Assembly: GCA_024404025.1 (NCBI GenBank)
Contig: JAKSQP010000001.1
Coordinates: 1 to 64,000, forward strand
Direction: 5' to 3'
DNA from: Clostridia bacterium
Lineage (GTDB): Bacteria; Bacillota; Clostridia; Oscillospirales; Acutalibacteraceae
Length of the DNA: 64,000 bases
Under the pieces are notes generated by a model. The model searched no databases, was not told where the DNA came from, and saw nothing but the letters and a program-made list of their open reading frames with translations. A program made the position numbers and the translations under genes. Positions 26,240 to 35,910 of this stretch are shown piece by piece (the first letter of the stretch is position 1; each line of letters starts with the position of its first letter).

Positions 26240-28798
26240 TCAGCCGGGCTGATTTGTTATTCTGAATGTATATTCCGTGTCGGGATTTTCAGCATTATAA
26301 ACGAAAGAAATCGAATAGGTGTTGTCTTCGTTTGTTCTTATCATATAGCCGTCATAGCCGTCCGATGACGAAAGCTCGTATTTTTCCCAGACGCCGCCGT
26401 TGAGGATTTCCACACAGGGCTTTTTCATTGAAGTGAAGCCGTCAATTCTGACTGCGTTGTTGTTTCTGCCGCCCTTGACGGTGAATTCCGCCTGATTGTT
26501 GACTGCATTGACAACGGGGATGTAACCGCTTTCGCCTGCGTTGGAGCTTGTTACGGTAACAGGCTTGAGAAGGCTGTCTTCTCTGACTGCGAGAACATTG
26601 GAATCATCGGTTTCTCTTCCCGTTCCCCAGGGGAGAAGAATCATATCAATGCTGATTTTGTCGCCTTTGTTGAAAGTGATTTTTTCAACATCATAAGAAA
26701 GGGAGGCTTCGGCATATTCATCTTTGCCGTATTCTCTGAAAACGAGGGGAAGCTCTGCGCTCTGACCGTTCATCGTAACATCGTTTTTCTTGATGAGAAG
26801 AGCAAAGTTACAGCCTGCAACGCCGTCCATTGCGTTCCTTGTTTCTTCGGTAACATTATAAACTCCCAGGTAAGCGCCCTCATTGCCGAGTCTGTGATAT
26901 GAGGGGGCAGAGGAAATATCTGCATGAACGCTGTTGTTGTTTTCGTCAAGATAGCCGATATAGTTGAAATCGTTGAATCTTCCGTCAAAATGGAAGAGGT
27001 CGAAATCCTTTCTGAAATTATCGAATGTAACCGTATCGTTGAATTCGATATTCATTGTGTAATAGGTGCGGTTTTCGTCTTTCTGCGGGAATTCGATATG
27101 GTTGAGAGTGTAGGTGTATTTTCCGTCATCCGAAACGAAGCTGTTTTCGATGTCGGCATAGGTCGGGCCGTAGGATCTTATTTCGCTGCCGTTGAATTCC
27201 GCATAGACCTCCTGTTTGACCTTTTTATCACGGTAAGCCGCAAATTTGAGAATGCCGACGGAGTTGAACTGAGGCTGGGTCGGCCAAATCGTTCCGCTTG
27301 CGCATCTGAAATCGGGGAGGGTCCATCCGTCTCTGCCGATTACAAAGTAGGGAGCGATGCAGTTGCTTTCGGTTGTGCCGGTTGAAAGGTGAAAATATGA
27401 AACATGGAATTCAATCGAGGAAATCTGCTTGAGGGGGAAGTTGCCCCAGTTCTGATAAAGATTGAGAACCGTGAATTGAGTTTCGGAATTTTTTTCAACA
27501 ACTATCGGAGTAAATGTATCGCCGTATTGATAGTCCGTGTAGGAATATTCTCTGTCGCCGTAGTCGCCGATAAAGTTTTTGCATACTTCAATATCAACAG
27601 GCATAAGCAGGCTGTTGTCATCAAGCAAAGCGGCGCATTCAAGGCAGCCGGAGTTCTCGGTTGTTGTGCGGATGAAGATGCTTCTGTCAAGGTCATCGCC
27701 CTGAATTTTAAGCTTTGAGAAGAATTTGAGATCCGGTGCGGTGTAAGAAATGTTGAAGCCTGTGCCGTCCATCTTTACGGTGTAAGTGCCCCGAAGAGCC
27801 TCGTAGCCGAGGAACGAAGAATTTGCGTTGTTGTCAACAATGCTTATCGAGAGCGGATTTCTTTCTTTGAAAGCTTCTTCTGCAATGCCGTCAAACGAAT
27901 GCGTGGAATCGTTATAAATTCTGCATCCGAAGCCTATTTTATAAACATCATATCCGCCGGTTTCGTCATATTTATTTATGCCCTTGTATGAAGAAAGGTC
28001 TGCAAGCTGGGTGATAATATAGCTGCCTTTCTTCTCGCTGACCGTGAGCTTTGCGGTTGAGCCGTCTGAAGGAACGATGAAGCCCGCAATGCCGGTTCCG
28101 GCAATGTCGAATGCGGCATATTCAACGCTTTCGGCATCAATGTTTTCGGCAGAAGAGTGAACGCCGTTTTTATCCTTTATCTGAAGAGCGGCGACCTTTG
28201 ATTTTTCAATTGCGATTTCGCTTCCGAATTCGGCAGGCACTTCGCAAGCCTTGTTTGAAAGCAGGTCATACTGCATATAGAGTCTGTCGCCGTAAACATG
28301 AAAAATCTTGTCAACCTTGAAATTTCCCGAAGTGAAATCACGAAGATGGCAGTCATAATAATATTCGCCGAGCCTTATCGTGTTGAGCCTTCCGGATTTT
28401 GAAGATTGCTCAAAATAATGATTTGTTCCGATTTTATCTTTATAAAATGATTTGAAAGTGTCGGCAAAAATAACATTTCCGTTTTTGTCGCTCATTGAAG
28501 CATATTTTTCAACGCCCGTAAGCTGATGCCTCAAAATCATTGTTCCGTTTGACATTGTGTAGGCATTTCTTTCGGCATCGTTGTAGCTGCATTGAACAAC
28601 ATTCTTTATCTTTGATGCAAATTCAACTGTTTTATAAAGCTTTGTTTCGCTTTTGTCCGAAACCGTGAAATCGGAAAATTCCTTTGAAACGGTATCGACC
28701 GGAACGCTTTTCATGGTCGGCGTGATGATGCCGAGGCTGACGAGAAGCGCCTGAATAAAAGCGAGAAGCGATGCGAAAAATTTTCTTATGGCGATCAT
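26240..28798 (-). CDS. Large secreted protein of unknown function, beta-sandwich rich
   Basis: An 852-residue protein with an N-terminal signal or anchor segment (FFASLLAFIQALLVSLGII) and no recognisable catalytic signature. The body is rich in short beta strands, aromatic and polar residues (YSYTDYQYGDTFTPIV; DGRFNDFNYIGYLDEN), as expected of polysaccharide lyase or carbohydrate-binding sandwiches. Residues 750-852 look like a separate small beta domain. It starts behind AAGGGAG and a good promoter at 28828-28856. The function is unknown; a cell-surface glycan-handling role is only suggested by its fold-like composition. Confidence 0.55.
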   Translation of the reverse strand: MIAIRKFFASLLAFIQALLVSLGIITPTMKSVPVDTVSKEFSDFTVSDKSETKLYKTVEFASKIKNVVQCSYNDAERNAYTMSNGTMILRHQLTGVEKYASMSDKNGNVIFADTFKSFYKDKIGTNHYFEQSSKSGRLNTIRLGEYYYDCHLRDFTSGNFKVDKIFHVYGDRLYMQYDLLSNKACEVPAEFGSEIAIEKSKVAALQIKDKNGVHSSAENIDAESVEYAAFDIAGTGIAGFIVPSDGSTAKLTVSEKKGSYIITQLADLSSYKGINKYDETGGYDVYKIGFGCRIYNDSTHSFDGIAEEAFKERNPLSISIVDNNANSSFLGYEALRGTYTVKMDGTGFNISYTAPDLKFFSKLKIQGDDLDRSIFIRTTTENSGCLECAALLDDNSLLMPVDIEVCKNFIGDYGDREYSYTDYQYGDTFTPIVVEKNSETQFTVLNLYQNWGNFPLKQISSIEFHVSYFHLSTGTTESNCIAPYFVIGRDGWTLPDFRCASGTIWPTQPQFNSVGILKFAAYRDKKVKQEVYAEFNGSEIRSYGPTYADIENSFVSDDGKYTYTLNHIEFPQKDENRTYYTMNIEFNDTVTFDNFRKDFDLFHFDGRFNDFNYIGYLDENNNSVHADISSAPSYHRLGNEGAYLGVYNVTEETRNAMDGVAGCNFALLIKKNDVTMNGQSAELPLVFREYGKDEYAEASLSYDVEKITFNKGDKISIDMILLPWGTGRETDDSNVLAVREDSLLKPVTVTSSNAGESGYIPVVNAVNNQAEFTVKGGRNNNAVRIDGFTSMKKPCVEILNGGVWEKYELSSSDGYDGYMIRTNEDNTYSISFVYNAENPDTEYTFRITNQPG

Positions 28799-28827
28799 AA
28801 AAACACTCCCTTTCGGATTATGATTTT

Positions 28828-28856
28828 ATGATACCTATTTTTCGAAACAAATGCAA
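28828..28856 (-). promoter_or_regulatory. Promoter of the 852-residue secreted protein and RACo-like gene
   Basis: On the minus strand TTGCAT (28856-28851), a 17-base spacer and TATCAT (28833-28828), 30 bases before the ATG. Confidence 0.65.
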
Positions 28857-28894
28857 TAGCATTTTTATAATTTATTATTTGTGCAATGTTGATT

Positions 28895-28922
28895 TTAACA
28901 AAATGATGTGATATTCTATAAT
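28895..28922 (+). promoter_or_regulatory. Promoter of the alpha/beta hydrolase gene
   Basis: TTAACA at 28895-28900 and TATAAT at 28917-28922, spacer 16 bases, 31 bases before the ATG at 28954. It may also drive the downstream sensor genes. Confidence 0.55.
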
Positions 28923-28953
28923 AAAACATAAGGACCGTTTTGGGGAATGAACT

Positions 28954-29748
28954 ATGAATTATGAACTGAAAACTGCAAAGACCGCCGGCTTTGAAATGGA
29001 TTATCTGAAATTCGGAAGCGGAAAAAGAACGATGGTCATTCTGCCCGGAATTGCGCTTTCGTCCGTGCTTCAGACTGCTCCGGCAATCGCAGAGGCTTAT
29101 TCGGGGTTTGCGGATGAATTTACCGTTTATCTTTTTGAAAACAGAAAAAACATAAGAAAAGGTTATACGGTTGAAGATATGGCAGAGGATGCCGCAGCCG
29201 CAATGAAAGATGCGGGCATTGAAAAAGCCTGCATTTTCGGCGCTTCTCACGGCGGCATGGTTGCCCAGAGCATTGCCGTTCTGCATCCCGAAATCGTTGA
29301 AAAGCTATTCATCGCTTCGTCGCTTTCCAGACCCAATGAAGTTTTTACCGGCAATCTTGAAGAAATGGACAGACTTATAAAAGCCGGCACGCTTGAAGAA
29401 ATGAATCACTTTTTCTTTGAACATGTTTATTCTGAAGAATACATTGAAAAATATAAGGATGTTTTTGATTTTCTTGCAAAGATGGGAACAGAAGAAGAGG
29501 TTGAAAAATTCCTTTTGCTTATTGATTCCTGCCGCAATTTCGATATTTCGGACAGAATTTCATCAATAAAATGCCCGGCGTTTGCAGTCGGCTCAAAAAA
29601 GGATAAAATGCTGACCGGAGAAGCAACGGCGGAAACGGCGGAGCTTCTCGGCTGCGGATATTATCTTTATGAGGGCTTCGGTCACGCAGTTTATGATGAA
29701 GCGCCGGATTATAAAGACCGCATAATGGTATTTTTCGGAAGAAGTTGA
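28954..29748 (+). CDS. Alpha/beta hydrolase
   Basis: A cytoplasmic 264-residue hydrolase. The nucleophile elbow reads FGASHGGMVAQ (Ser near residue 92 in G-x-S-x-G), the acid is likely the Asp in GSKKDKML, and the base is the His in GFGHAVYD at residue 248. Oxyanion-forming ILPGIALSSV lies near the N-terminus. It is of the general carboxylesterase/acyltransferase type; the substrate cannot be told. It lies 86 bases before the sugar-binding lipoprotein. Confidence 0.8.
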   Translation: MNYELKTAKTAGFEMDYLKFGSGKRTMVILPGIALSSVLQTAPAIAEAYSGFADEFTVYLFENRKNIRKGYTVEDMAEDAAAAMKDAGIEKACIFGASHGGMVAQSIAVLHPEIVEKLFIASSLSRPNEVFTGNLEEMDRLIKAGTLEEMNHFFFEHVYSEEYIEKYKDVFDFLAKMGTEEEVEKFLLLIDSCRNFDISDRISSIKCPAFAVGSKKDKMLTGEATAETAELLGCGYYLYEGFGHAVYDEAPDYKDRIMVFFGRS

Positions 29749-29834
29749 AGCAAATACGGTTCCGGCGGCATTTTCCTTAAATGCACGTAATGCACAAAAT
29801 GTTACTGAAACAAAACACGGTACGGAGGTTGAAA

Positions 29835-30782
29835 ATGAAAAAAATCATTTCTGTTCTGATAAGCGCTGTTATGGTGCTGAGCCTTTTTGCAGCCTGCGGA
29901 AAGGACGATTCAAATAGGATAAAAATAGGACTTGCCGCTCCGAAGGCAACCCACGGCTGGGTTGCGGGCGTTGCCTATTATGCCGAAAAATACTGCAAGG
30001 CAAACGGCATCGAATATATGCTGACCGTTTCGGCAAATAAAACGGAGATGGAAAAAAGCATTGATTCTCTTGTTGAATGGGGCGCTCAGGCGCTCGTTGT
30101 CTGGCCGCAGTGGTCGGGAATGGAAGAAAAAATAGATTCGGTTATCGAAAAGGAAATTCCCGTTGTTGCCTTCGATGTTGACATTCAGAGCGACGGAATA
30201 TGCAAGGTTACGGGCAATAATTACGAGATGGGCTATCAGAGCGCAGAATACATAGTCGGAAAAGTCGGAGAAGCCGCAAGCATAGCGGTGTTGGATGTGC
30301 CTTCGGTCGGCTCTGTTTCGCAGCTGCGAAAGCAGGGATTTTATGATTACCTTAATGAAATCGGATATGACAAATCAAATATTTTCGAGTTTGCCGAAAG
30401 AGCCTTCTCCCGTGACTGCGGATATGAAGATATGAAAAAGCTCCTTGCCGAGCACAAGAAGATAGATGCTGTGTTTTCGCTTGATGACGAAACCTCTATC
30501 GGAGTTATCAAAGCCATTGAAGATGCAGGCAGAACCGACATCAAAGCCATCACCGGCGGAGGCGGAATGCAGGAATATTTCGGAATGATAGCAGATAAGA
30601 AATATTCATATCTCGGCCTCGCATCCGTTCTTTACAGCCCCTCAATGATTGAAAATGCAATTGAGGTCGCATCCGAAATCGCAAGAGGCAACAGCGCTGC
30701 GAAAATGGTTATAATTCCGACCGGCATCGTATCGGCCGAAAATGTTTCAAAATATATCGATAACGGAAACAAAGTTTATTAA
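29835..30782 (+). CDS. Sugar-binding lipoprotein (RbsB/LacI-type periplasmic-binding fold)
   Basis: The 315-residue protein starts at 29835 behind CGGAGG; the longer frame to 29781 has no site. It has a lipoprotein signal peptide ending LSLFAAC (Cys near residue 19). The mature part has the pattern of type-I periplasmic binding proteins: KIGLAAPKATHGW, ALVVWPQW, VAFDVDIQSDG, ISVFSLDDE-like AVFSLDDETSIG and a C-terminal VIIPTGIVSAENV. These bind pentoses, hexoses or autoinducer-type sugars. No permease or ATPase gene follows; instead the next gene is a multidomain receptor, so it more likely feeds signalling than transport. Confidence 0.85.
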   Translation: MKKIISVLISAVMVLSLFAACGKDDSNRIKIGLAAPKATHGWVAGVAYYAEKYCKANGIEYMLTVSANKTEMEKSIDSLVEWGAQALVVWPQWSGMEEKIDSVIEKEIPVVAFDVDIQSDGICKVTGNNYEMGYQSAEYIVGKVGEAASIAVLDVPSVGSVSQLRKQGFYDYLNEIGYDKSNIFEFAERAFSRDCGYEDMKKLLAEHKKIDAVFSLDDETSIGVIKAIEDAGRTDIKAITGGGGMQEYFGMIADKKYSYLGLASVLYSPSMIENAIEVASEIARGNSAAKMVIIPTGIVSAENVSKYIDNGNKVY

Positions 30783-30798
30783 TTCGGAGGTAGCTTCA

Positions 30799-33597
30799 AT
30801 GACAAATTCATATATTGAGCTTGGATTGATAGCGCTTCTGCCGTCAATCGTTGCGGGATTGATTCAGTTTCTCGCAAGAAAAACCAAAATCGGGGAAATG
30901 AAATATATTCCGAAGCAGGTAATAGCAGGCATAATTTTTGGAATTCTCGCCATAATCGGAACGGAATTCGGAATACCGATGAACGGCGCACAGATCAACT
31001 GCCGTGATGCCGCCGTGCTTACCGCCGGTTTGTTTTTCGGCGCACCCGCCGGAATAATCGCCGGCCTTATCGGAGGCATTGAGCGCTGGATAGCGGTTGC
31101 ATGGGGAGTAGGCACATTCACGAGGGTCGCCTGCACATTTTCAACCATTTTTGCGGGCTTGTATTCGGCGTTTTTGAGAAAATTCATGTTTGATAACAAA
31201 AATCCGGGAACATTGCTTTCTCTCGCAATCGGTGTTGTTATGGAGGTTATCCACATGACCTCTGTGTTCCTGACCAATATGGATACCCCAACCGAAGCGA
31301 TGGCGGTTGTTAAGAGCTGCTCGATTCCGATGATTTCGGCAAACGGAATAGCCGTTATGTTTTCGGCGATTTCAATCCTGCTTGCCCTTGGCAAAACTCC
31401 GTTTCAGAGAAAACACAAAGCCCGTGTTTCGCAGACGATTCAGAAAGGACTTCTTATTGCCGTTGCTTTTGCCTTTGCGGCAACAACATCTTTTATCTTT
31501 ATTTTTCAGGACACCATTTCAAAAAACGAAGCGGATTCCCTGCTTTCGCTTGCGCTGAACGAAATATCTTCAGACATTACCGATGCTTCGGATGTGAATC
31601 TTCTCCGTGTTGCAAAGTCAGTCAAAAAATCAATCGGCAAAATGAGCCTGACTGAAATAGTTGAGGAATATGGGCTGACTGATGCAAATATCATTGACAG
31701 CAGCGGCGTTGTTATTGACAGCTCCGTGCAGGAAAATATCGGATTTGACCTTAAAACCGGCGAGCAGTCCTCCGCATTTCTCAAGCTGCTTGAAAATGCC
31801 GATGAATGCGTTCAGGATTACGGCCAGATTTCTTCGGATAAATCTCAGTTCAGAAAATATGCCGGAATCAGAACGGAAGACGGCTATATTCAGATAGGCT
31901 ATAATGAATCCGCTCTGCGCAGGGATATTGACAAGCAGGTTGTCGGAATCACCAAAAACCGCCATGTCGGCGAAACGGGATATGTAATCATTCTTGACAG
32001 CGCACTCAATGTTATCAGCGCTCCTGAATCCTTTAAAATCAAGAATCTTTCAAGATCGAATTCGATAATCGAGCTGCCCGGTGAAAACATAACCTTCAGA
32101 ATGAATGTTGACGGAACAGACTGTTTCTGCCGCTATCAGTTTTCGGAAAGCTATTATATTTTCTCGATTCTTCCTTTTTCCGAAGCAACGCAGATGAGAA
32201 ACATTTCTCTTTATACCAACATTTTTATGCAGATTATCGTTTATGCGGCTCTGTTTGCTCTCATTTATTCGATGATCAAAAATGTTGTTGTTAACAGAAT
32301 CAAGCAGATAAATAAATCGCTTGCAAAGATAACGGGAGGAGATCTTGACGAGGTTGTTAATGTCCGCTCAAGCGAAGAATTTGAATCGCTTTCGGATGAC
32401 ATCAATTCAACCGTTGACACTTTGAAGAAATATATTTCCGAGGCATCTGCGAGAATTGATAAGGAGCTTGAATTTGCAAAGAACATCCAGCGCTCTGCTC
32501 TGCCGAGCAACTTTACGGCGGTCAATGCTCATAACGAAATAGAAGTGTTTGCTTCAATGGATCCTGCAAAAGAAGTCGGCGGCGACTTCTATGATTTCTA
32601 TTTTACCGATAAAAACAATTTCCATTTCCTTATTGCCGATGTTTCGGGCAAGGGAATCCCCGCCGCAATGTTTATGATGAGAGCCAAAACCGAGCTTAAG
32701 AGCCTCACCGAGGCGCGGCTTCCGATCGAAGAGGTTTTCACGCAGGGCAACGAAGATCTCTGCGAGGGAAACGAAGCCGGAATGTTTGTTACCGCATGGC
32801 AGGGCAGCATTGATCTTGCAACGGGTCATGTTCGTTTTGCAAATGCCGGCCATAATCCTCCGCTTATCAAGAAAAACGGCAGATTTGAATTCCTTAAGAG
32901 CCGTGCGGGCTTTGTCCTCGCCGGTATGGACGGCGTTAAATATAAGCCGCAGGAATTCTCGCTTGAGCCGGGCGACGAAGTTTATCTTTATACCGACGGC
33001 GTTACGGAAGCAACGAATTCCGAAAATGAGCTTTACGGAGAAGAAAGGCTTCTCAAAGCGCTCAACTCGAGAGATTTTGACACTATCGAAGAGCTTTGCA
33101 AATTTGTTAAATCCGATGTTGATTCCTTCGTCGGCGAGGCTCCGCAGTTTGACGATATAACAATGGTTGCGCTTCGCTATAACGGAATTGCAACAATTCA
33201 GATAGAGAATGCAACGATAGATGATGTTACAAGGGTTACCGAATTTGTTGAGGGCGAGCTTGAGAAGATTGGCTGCCCGATGAAAACGATGATTCAGATC
33301 AACATTGCAATTGATGAAATGTTCAGCAATATCGTTAAATACGGCTATCCCGATGAGCCGGGTCCTGTAACTGTCAGATTCATCGGCGGAGAGCAGTCAA
33401 ATTCCGTTTATATCCGCTTCGAGGATAAGGGCATTCCGTATAATCCGCTGACGAAAGAAGACCCCGATATTACTCTTTCGGCAGACGAAAGAAACATCGG
33501 AGGTCTCGGAATATTCATGGTCAAGAAGACAATGGATGACATCAGGTATAAATATGAAGATGAAAAGAATATTCTGACTATCAAAAAGAACTTATAA
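30799..33597 (+). CDS. Multidomain receptor: LytS-type 5TM, extracellular sensor, HAMP, PP2C (SpoIIE) and HATPase
   Basis: A 932-residue membrane receptor, starting at 30799 (GGAGGT site), 16 bases after the sugar-binding lipoprotein. Residues 1 to about 200 are a 5TM-5TMR_LYT block (GLFFGAPAGIIAGLIGGIER). Two further membrane helices near 230 and 474 enclose an extracellular Cache-like sensor. HAMP follows at about 497-550. The SpoIIE-type PP2C phosphatase runs from about 560 (AKEVGGDFYDFYF, ADVSGKG, FDDITMVAL) to 790, and an RsbW-like HATPase ends the protein (INIAIDEMFSNIVKYGYP; GGLGIFMVKK). Phosphatase plus kinase suggests control of an anti-sigma/anti-anti-sigma switch. No STAS protein or sigma factor lies in the window. 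Confidence 0.9.
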   Translation: MTNSYIELGLIALLPSIVAGLIQFLARKTKIGEMKYIPKQVIAGIIFGILAIIGTEFGIPMNGAQINCRDAAVLTAGLFFGAPAGIIAGLIGGIERWIAVAWGVGTFTRVACTFSTIFAGLYSAFLRKFMFDNKNPGTLLSLAIGVVMEVIHMTSVFLTNMDTPTEAMAVVKSCSIPMISANGIAVMFSAISILLALGKTPFQRKHKARVSQTIQKGLLIAVAFAFAATTSFIFIFQDTISKNEADSLLSLALNEISSDITDASDVNLLRVAKSVKKSIGKMSLTEIVEEYGLTDANIIDSSGVVIDSSVQENIGFDLKTGEQSSAFLKLLENADECVQDYGQISSDKSQFRKYAGIRTEDGYIQIGYNESALRRDIDKQVVGITKNRHVGETGYVIILDSALNVISAPESFKIKNLSRSNSIIELPGENITFRMNVDGTDCFCRYQFSESYYIFSILPFSEATQMRNISLYTNIFMQIIVYAALFALIYSMIKNVVVNRIKQINKSLAKITGGDLDEVVNVRSSEEFESLSDDINSTVDTLKKYISEASARIDKELEFAKNIQRSALPSNFTAVNAHNEIEVFASMDPAKEVGGDFYDFYFTDKNNFHFLIADVSGKGIPAAMFMMRAKTELKSLTEARLPIEEVFTQGNEDLCEGNEAGMFVTAWQGSIDLATGHVRFANAGHNPPLIKKNGRFEFLKSRAGFVLAGMDGVKYKPQEFSLEPGDEVYLYTDGVTEATNSENELYGEERLLKALNSRDFDTIEELCKFVKSDVDSFVGEAPQFDDITMVALRYNGIATIQIENATIDDVTRVTEFVEGELEKIGCPMKTMIQINIAIDEMFSNIVKYGYPDEPGPVTVRFIGGEQSNSVYIRFEDKGIPYNPLTKEDPDITLSADERNIGGLGIFMVKKTMDDIRYKYEDEKNILTIKKNL

Positions 33598-33607
33598 TCA
33601 ACCGTGA

Positions 33608-33637
33608 CTGCCGTCTGAAAAGGCGGCAGCCTTTTTG
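33608..33637 (+). terminator. Rho-independent terminator
   Basis: Eight-base stem with one G-U pair (33608-33615 with 33622-33629) and CTTTTTG tail, directly after the receptor gene. Confidence 0.75.
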
Positions 33638-33658
33638 CGGATTTGAGGTATTATTTGT

Positions 33659-33687
33659 TTGACTTTTGATAAATATTATAATATAAT
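33659..33687 (+). promoter_or_regulatory. Promoter of the murD-murI-radC unit
   Basis: TTGACT at 33659-33664, 17-base spacer, TATAAT at 33682-33687; 47 bases before the murD start. Confidence 0.8.
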
Positions 33688-33734
33688 AACCAATTGTAAA
33701 AACATTTCAGAAAAATCGGGCGGAGGCCGTTTCT

Positions 33735-35078
33735 ATGGATTTCAAAGGTAAAAAAATTCTTGTTGTCGGGCTTGCGAGAAGTGGCATGGCTGCAATAAAA
33801 GTGCTTAAATCACTCGGCGCAGAGGTTACACTCTCCGAAAGCAGAAAAAGAGAAGATATAAAAGAAATTGATGTTCTTAATGAACTCGGAGTTGAAACAG
33901 TCGGCCAGACGGCAGAGGTTTTTGAGGGCGATTACGACCTGTGCGTTAAAAATCCGGGCGTTCCGTTCAGAAGCGCAAATATGAAAAGGCTTGAAGAAAG
34001 AGGCATTCAGATAATAACCGAAATCGAGCTTGCCTTCATTGTTTCAAAACCGCAGCACTATATTGCCATAACCGGCACCAACGGCAAAACAACAACCACA
34101 ACTCTCACTTATGAAATTATTAACAGGGCGTTTCCGGGCAAGACTCATCTCTGCGGCAACATTGGAATTCCGCTTTGCGAAATCGTTATGAACAATAACC
34201 TTATGAACGAGAGCGGACACTATATTGCGCTTGAAATTTCAAATTTCCAGCTTGTCAATATTGATAAATTCCGCCCAGAGGTTGCAACGATAATCAATCT
34301 TACCCCGGACCACATTGATTTTATGGGAAGCCTCGATGCTTATTATAAGTCCAAAACCGAGGTTTATCGCAATATGAAAGAAAATGATATTTTCATTCTC
34401 AACGGCGATGATCCCGTGCTCAAGGAATATACGGATAAATATCCGCTAAATTGCAAAATTGAAAAATTCAGCATAGAAAATACCGGCGCAGACAGCTTCA
34501 TCAAAGACGGATATTTTTATATCAACGGTGAAAAGGTGCTTTCGCTTGACTGCGTGAAGATAGTCGGCAGGCATAACCTCCAGAATGTTATTATTGCCGT
34601 TTCCGCCGCAAAGGCTCTCGGAATTTCAAACGAAATCATTGCCGAAGCCGTTTCCGGATTCAAAGGCGTTGAACATCGCATTGAGTTTGTTCGTGAGCTG
34701 AACGGCATCAGATATTATAATGATTCAAAGGGAACGAACACGGATGCGACCGTGACCGCTCTGAAGTCTTTTGACAAGGGAGTTATCCTGCTTCTCGGCG
34801 GTTTTGAAAAAGGTCTTCCGATGGATGATGTTAAAAAGCATCTCGGATGTGTCAAAAAAGTTATCGGCTTCGGAGCCTGCGGAAAAAGACTTGTTGACGA
34901 GCTTGTCGGCGAAGACGGAATCGTTGTTGAAAATCTTGTTCAGGCTCTTGATGAAGCAAATAAAATTGCGGGATCGGGAGACACGGTTCTTCTTTCTCCC
35001 ACAACGAGTTCATTCGATCAGTATTCGGGCTTTGAAGAAAGAGGAGAACATTTCAAAAAGCTTGTAAATTCTCTTTAA
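33735..35078 (+). CDS. murD: UDP-N-acetylmuramoylalanine--D-glutamate ligase
   Basis: Cytoplasmic peptidoglycan precursor ligase adding D-glutamate. Length 447 is normal. The N-terminal nucleotide-sugar domain begins GKKILVVGLARSGMAAI; the ATP site is AITGTNGKTTTTTL at about residue 113; then HLCGNIGIPL, LEISNFQL and LTPDHIDFMG; the C-terminal domain has YYNDSKGTNTDAT and LSPTTSSFDQY. It is 13 bases upstream of murI, which makes its substrate, so the pair is a functional unit. Confidence 0.97.
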   Translation: MDFKGKKILVVGLARSGMAAIKVLKSLGAEVTLSESRKREDIKEIDVLNELGVETVGQTAEVFEGDYDLCVKNPGVPFRSANMKRLEERGIQIITEIELAFIVSKPQHYIAITGTNGKTTTTTLTYEIINRAFPGKTHLCGNIGIPLCEIVMNNNLMNESGHYIALEISNFQLVNIDKFRPEVATIINLTPDHIDFMGSLDAYYKSKTEVYRNMKENDIFILNGDDPVLKEYTDKYPLNCKIEKFSIENTGADSFIKDGYFYINGEKVLSLDCVKIVGRHNLQNVIIAVSAAKALGISNEIIAEAVSGFKGVEHRIEFVRELNGIRYYNDSKGTNTDATVTALKSFDKGVILLLGGFEKGLPMDDVKKHLGCVKKVIGFGACGKRLVDELVGEDGIVVENLVQALDEANKIAGSGDTVLLSPTTSSFDQYSGFEERGEHFKKLVNSL

Positions 35079-35091
35079 AAGGGAGATTCCA

Positions 35092-35901
35092 ATGGAAAAC
35101 AGTAAGAGATACATCGGCGTTTTTGATTCGGGAATAGGCGGATTGACGGTAGTCAAGAGCATTGTTGAAACCATGCCCGATGAAAACATTTTATATTTCG
35201 GCGACACAGCTCATGTTCCTTACGGCACAAGGTCAAAGGAGCAGATAACCGAATATGTGCTGAACGATGTGGAATTCTTAAGTCGGTTTGACCTGAAAGC
35301 AATCGTTATCGCCTGCAATACTGCCGATGCAATTGCAAGAGATAAGGTGACGGAGCTTTATAAGATGCCCGTTTTCGGAGTTGTTGATCCTGCCTCAAAG
35401 GAAGCGGCTTATTCAACCAAAAACGGCAGGATCGGCGTTATCGCAACCAATGCAACAGTCAACAGCAAGGCATATAATAAAGCGATTTCAAAGTATAATG
35501 CCGATGCAGAGGTAATGAGTGTTGCCTGCCCGCTGCTTGTTCCTCTTGTTGAAAACGGCAGATTCAAAAAAGATGACATTGTTATAAATACCGTTCTTCA
35601 CGAATATCTTGCTCCGCTTAAGGAAGCGCAGGTTGACACGCTTGTGCTAGGCTGCACACATTATCCGCTTCTTTTTGATGTTATTTCATCAATGATGCCG
35701 GGAGTCAATATAATCAGCTCCTCCGTTGCAGCCGCAAATGCGCTGAAAAACGGCCTTGAAGAGCTTGGTATATTCGGAGACGGCGCCTGCGGAGAAAGAA
35801 AATATTATGTGAGCGACAATGCCGAATATTTTGAAAAAACGGCTCTTGTTTTTATGGGTGATAATCTCGGCGGCAGGGTCAGCCATGTTGAATTGGATTA
35901 A
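35092..35901 (+). CDS. murI: Glutamate racemase
   Basis: Makes D-glutamate from L-glutamate for MurD. The 269-residue protein has the cofactor-independent racemase motifs: GVFDSGIGGLTVV, YFGDTAHVPYGTRS, the first catalytic Cys in VIACNTADAIA and the second in VLGCTHYPLL. Family members usually have IACNTA-S/A; the Asp here is a tolerated variant. It follows murD by 13 bases and precedes radC by 9. Confidence 0.96.
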   Translation: MENSKRYIGVFDSGIGGLTVVKSIVETMPDENILYFGDTAHVPYGTRSKEQITEYVLNDVEFLSRFDLKAIVIACNTADAIARDKVTELYKMPVFGVVDPASKEAAYSTKNGRIGVIATNATVNSKAYNKAISKYNADAEVMSVACPLLVPLVENGRFKKDDIVINTVLHEYLAPLKEAQVDTLVLGCTHYPLLFDVISSMMPGVNIISSSVAAANALKNGLEELGIFGDGACGERKYYVSDNAEYFEKTALVFMGDNLGGRVSHVELD

Positions 35902-35910
35902 GGGGACAAT

